Shown here: positions 60,401-64,000 of the stretch, in pieces
Numbering within the stretch: the first letter of the stretch is position 1
How the letters are laid out: each line of letters begins with the position of its first letter
Origin: Coprinopsis marcescibilis
Taxonomy: Eukaryota > Basidiomycota > Agaricomycetes > Agaricales > Psathyrellaceae
Assembly (NCBI GenBank): GCA_004369085.1
Contig: ML210148.1
Coordinates: 62,001-126,000 of the forward strand
Direction: 5' to 3'
Length of the DNA stretch: 64,000 nt
Translations under genes and position numbers: made by a program
Notes under the pieces: generated by a model
Told to the model about the DNA's origin: nothing
Seen by the model: the letters and a program-made list of their open reading frames with translations, nothing else
Databases searched by the model: none

Positions 60401-63017
60401 GGTCTGCCTCGAGATTCGAGATAATATCCTTGTCCTCCCGCAGATCCTTCTCCAAGTCTTCAATCCTATGGTCGGCGCGAATGACCTCCCGTTCCAGCTC
60501 CTTGATCTGGGCATTAGAGTTCCGAAGGTCATTCATAACCTGCACAACCCTATCATTCGCTTCCTTGAGAGCACCTCCAAGGTCTTTCCCACTCTCCAAA
60601 AGTCTTTCAGCCTTGGTTGCACGGTCCAAAGCGACATCCAGCTCATTCCGCATCTCCTCCACATCCCTCTCAGCCTGCTGTATCTGCTGGGCAGCCCGCT
60701 CCTCGGTCTTATCAGCTTTGCTTTGTGCAGCACCGAGCTTCTTGTTGAGATCAGTGAGGATGACTTCGATACCCTGCTCAGCTTCCCGCATCCTATCCTC
60801 CCACCTCTCCTGATCCCTCTTCCTTTCCTCTTTCTCCAGCTCGAGTTGCTTCTCGAGTTCCTCCTTCTCGAGCAAGTATTTCTCGGCCTCATCTTTAAAG
60901 CCCTCAACCATCTCCTCTAACTCAGCCTTTTCTTCCAACCACGCTTCGGCTATGTCTTCCTGGACATTGCCCAGTGCCCCACCAACACTCAGCCGACGAT
61001 GCACACCACTCGACCTTCTACTACTCGTCCCATCCGCAGAACCAGTCTCATTAACTTCCAACGCAACAAATTTCTCCTCCTCCATATCTCTCATCCTTGC
61101 CAACAAATTTTCATTCTCCTCTTGCAACCGTCTATTCAGACTGTGCAAGTAGTTGTTCAACTTGTTAGCGTTGAACCGACCAACACCATGTCCTTGCGCA
61201 GCTGAGCCAAAGCCCATGGAAGGATCGAAAGAGGTGTTGACTCGGTGGTGGGTCGTGAGATCGTGAGATGACGCCGTGGACACAAAAGACGCTTTATCGT
61301 TTGCACCGTCGTATGGCGAGTTCAAGTGTGCAGGGGTACCCCATGGTTTACGGTTAGACCCCGAGGACGACGCGCTAATGGCCTGGGACAAGGGATGCGA
61401 CAGCCTCCTCCCGACCTGTGCCTTCGGCCGAGGCGTCAATCCTACGTTTGGAAACGGAGCACGCACGGCAGGCGCAGCAGCAGAGCCAGACCCGGAACTG
61501 GCAGTCGACGCGCTTTCGCCGGATTCTGTTCGCGGAGTGGACCCGGCGACACTGGGTGTTACTGGTGCGAGCTTGTGAGGATGCGGGGTTCCCATCTTTA
61601 TGCGAGGTCGTGCAGTTGAGTTGATTACTGAGAGCAGGAATGAACGGCGGCGGGTGTGGGGAGTGACGAGATCTTCGTTTTCTGTAAAGTTGTTCCTGGG
61701 TGCTGGTGTTTGCAGAAGATCATCGGGTGGTGGGGGGAGATCAAATCTGGCTCGAGGTCGCGGGAAGGCAGGGGTTGGGGTCATTGCCAGCGAGTTCGCT
61801 GGTGATGAGGGTGCATAAGAGAGTCCTCCAGGGGATGCAGCTGCTATTGCTGCCACAGGAACTATCGTCCTGTTGCTTGTAGCGTATGACGCTGGCTCGC
61901 TTTCAGAGGAAAACGTCGGTTCTCTGTCATCCGTTTCTCTAGTCCGGTGGGCTGACGAGTCCTGATCGTTCTGTTGGTCATAATCCTCTGACTCGGCGTC
62001 GACGCGCTGAGGCGAAATATGGATGTCTGTAATATCCATAGACTGAGCACCTGTTTCGTTGGATATATGACTTTGATCAGCCTCGGACTGAGTTTCTGGT
62101 TCATGTCTTCTCTGGAGCTGAGCAGGAGACGCGCTGGCAGACCGAGGGATGGGGATGGCGGCGGCTGGTAGTGGAGATCCCGCATCTGACCAAGCCATGC
62201 TGAGTGACTTGTTACTCTTGGGTGTAGATGCAGCGGGTGACGAGTTTGAAGAATCGGTTGTACGAGACAACGAAGGAGTTCGAGTTCTCGCGGTGGCAGA
62301 CCTTCGTAGACCAACATTGCGGTACTTGTCGAACGGAGAGGGCTTCACAGTACACGTAGTTAGCTTACATTGGCAGCAAGAATGAGATGCGGGTACCTTG
62401 GGTTCCGACTTCAGGCTCACTGAATAGTCGTATTGCATTTTGGGAGTGCCACCTTTGCCAATCAATGGCAACGGCGGAGTACTGACGCGACTGACTGGTT
62501 CCAATGCGTCCATTAGAGAGAAGTCGTGGTCACTACCAGGTGCATCGACTTGTTCCGGAGGAGAGTATATTTCAACGTTGGACTTGCTGTTTTCGTCTCT
62601 TTCGTCGTCAGTGTCGGGCAGAGGATCGCGACATGAGAGCGAGGGGATGTCGGAAATGTCGAAAAAGCTTTCCTTTGGGTTGTTCTGTGTTGTAGGTCCT
62701 ACTGAGGACCATCTAGCGGACTTTGAGCCCATAGAATTCGAGAAACGACCGGTGTTGGAGTTATTCAGAGCTTGTCGAATTGTAGATCCCCCATGAGATG
62801 ACGCCGCTGGTGTCGAGTGTTTTGGTGATGGATAGTCGTCAAAAGAGGTGTTCAAGGCATCGTCCGAGTCGTCTGCAATCACCTGGCTAGGTGTCATTCC
62901 TTCATCTGCAGAATCGTCGGAGAATCCGGGCAAGGAGGGCAACGACGGCATTTCTTTCTCCTGCCCTGCCTCGATTCTGCGCCATATTCGAGAGGGCGTT
63001 TCCAGGTACGTCGCCAT
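57410..63017 (-). CDS. PCP1: pericentrin/Pcp1-like spindle-pole-body coiled-coil protein
   Basis: Scaffold that recruits gamma-tubulin complexes and binds calmodulin at the spindle pole body. Exons (minus order): 62397-63017, 59649-62342, 59277-59590, 58978-59224, 58780-58926, 58653-58725, 58456-58601, 57966-58402, 57738-57908, 57567-57686, 57410-57515 (1691 aa). Residues 1-590 are disordered and Ser/Pro/Thr-rich with (S/T)P sites. From about 600 (NKLNNYLHSLNRRLQEENEN) to about 1560 there is almost continuous heptad coiled coil, interrupted by RTRCKKCNVKVD. The C-terminus fits the PACT-like calmodulin-binding domain: LKLQHNKECKGLMVQIRYLK, LTYQKDYLLVLLKQFEK, ERNIVASIARIGFP, then a basic tail KGKDEWKQQTAARASIQAAL ending RRRRALPSSSS. 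Intron 62343-62396 (54 nt) is stop-free and 3n, so its removal is inferred from GT-AG and a CTAAC site. Long plus-strand shadow frames are compositional. Confidence 0.9.
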
Positions 63018-63669
63018 AGTTTAGGACCTGTGTAGGGCTTCAATATGGTGGTCAAGTCCCCAGAAACATACTTACCTGGCAGTGATGGAACGCAATAAAC
63101 AGTATCGGAGACAAGACGAACCGAAAGCAGAACGCGACTTGTCCGTTCAACGGCGCGCTCCACGTGATCGCGCCTCCCGCCATTAGTGGCGGTGCCAAGG
63201 TCGGACTCTCACGCCCAGGGAAGTGCTGTCGACTGCGACTGTGACGGTGTCCGCCAGGTCCGCTAACTTTATTGCCATCTGGTATACATATGGTCAATGT
63301 CCGACGGTAACACGCTGCGTAGAACGGAATCTAGTACTCACTCGTCGATGGCTCGAAACTCACAACTACTGGGGAATCATTCTACACCGTGAGTTTGCTT
63401 ACCCATCTTATTCCTTCCATCTATCGTGGGCTATTCTTCATGATTTTCATGTGGTATCAGAGGGCGCCGGACGTCCGAATTAAATGTTTCTACCGTTGGC
63501 AATGTTCGCGTTATAGAACCACGTGTCTCACTGACTGGGCCTCTTACGAACGGTAGCTGACGCAGTAACTATACTTAGTAGAGTGGATAATTCTCGCTCG
63601 AAAGATTCTCAGCCCCTTGTTGGACTGTTACCCCGTCATTCCTCCAGCCAAGGGCGCAAGCACGGAATC
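63018..63669. other. divergent intergenic region
   Basis: About 650 bp between the Pcp1-like gene (minus) and a partial plus-strand gene. Short frames only; both promoters are expected here. Confidence 0.55.
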
Positions 63670-64000
63670 ATGGCAACCTTGTCTTGCATGGCGAAAAGAA
63701 TCATCAAATTCGACGCAAACCTGGCCGCAGCCTTCCTCCTGGGCATTGGAACGTGTCTGTTACTCCTGATATGCCTCTCTACACCCATCACTGAAGCTAG
63801 CCAGCTATTCCGGCTGTTGGCGACCATCGAAGGCGTGCAGCGGGAGGTCGAGTTTGGCTTATGGGGTTACTGCATCCTTCCGATCGCTTGGTATGTCGTC
63901 TTAGCACCTCTCAGCATCTGGGGGACCAAATATTACTTCATTCAGGGAAGAAAGTGAGGTGGTTCAGGGGTGTTCAGGGCCCACGTTGGGTCTAGAGATC
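63670..64000 (+). CDS. probable SUR7/PalI-family membrane protein, 5' part only
   Basis: The window ends inside this gene. The first exon is taken as 63670-63890, ending at a GTATGT donor after the codons for PIA. From the ATG the product starts MATLSCMAKRIIKFDANLAA, followed by a membrane span (about residues 17-37). A loop with SQLFRLLATIEGVQREVEFG leads into GLWGYCILP. A first TM followed by a short loop and a FG..GYC motif is the pattern of fungal SUR7/PalI (eisosome or pH-sensing) four-TM proteins. A stop-containing read-through frame continues to 63957 if the donor is not used. Family assignment is tentative because three of the four expected spans are outside the window. Confidence 0.55.

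Noticed and set aside
59725..60813. 362-codon plus-strand frame
   Set aside because: Antisense to the heptad-rich Pcp1-like coding exon; the Ser/Arg-rich product is the complement of Glu/Lys/Leu codons and lacks any domain.

Overview
The window reads as nuclear DNA of a filamentous basidiomycete, most likely an Agaricomycete. Nearly every gene is cut by short (about 45-80 nt) GT-AG introns, often with CTAAC or CTAAT branch points. Gene spacing is tight and both strands are used. Several proteins have a mushroom-type look: expanded F-box proteins, a 7-TM family, and a long-form tRNase Z. The species cannot be named from the sequence. I saw no rRNA, transposase, reverse transcriptase, viral gene or CRISPR array. 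One tRNA gene is present.

Layout. 1-16 kb (plus strand): the C-terminal part of tRNase Z, a membrane-anchored A1 aspartic-protease-like protein, an intronless disordered protein, and an 18-exon Rho1 exchange factor (DEP-DH-DH-PH-CNH). 16-28 kb: a 13-exon 7-TM protein (minus), an F-box protein (plus), a split tRNA-Asn (minus), a UBA-C2H2-UBX protein (plus), a second unrelated F-box protein (minus) and an AKR7-type aldo-keto reductase (minus), followed by a 2.1 kb gene-poor stretch. 28-46 kb: a BIR1/survivin-like protein (minus), a small secreted cysteine-containing protein (plus), a WAPL cohesin-release factor followed after only 44 bp by a long pyroglutamyl-peptidase (both plus), a ZNF511-like zinc-finger/RGG protein (minus), a KHDC4-like KH protein (plus) and a CxxC-rich nuclear protein (minus). 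46-64 kb: an uncharacterised 971-aa protein (minus), a tandem pair of MFS transporters and cardiolipin synthase (plus), a pericentrin/Pcp1-like spindle-pole-body protein (minus), and the first exon of a probable SUR7/PalI-type membrane protein (plus) running off the end.

Most genes are housekeeping: RNA processing (tRNase Z, KH protein, ZNF511), mitosis (BIR1, WAPL, Pcp1), Rho signalling, ubiquitin/p97 functions and membrane lipid synthesis. I see no biosynthetic or defence gene cluster. The least ordinary features are: the aspartic protease whose second catalytic motif is out of frame; the tandem DH domains; the pyroglutamyl-peptidase more than twice the usual length; GC-AG introns; the MFS tandem pair with microexons and a differential intron; and two uncharacterised proteins (CxxC-rich and 971-aa). 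Exon boundaries were worked out by hand from splice motifs, frame and family conservation. For all complete genes the coding lengths sum to multiples of three.
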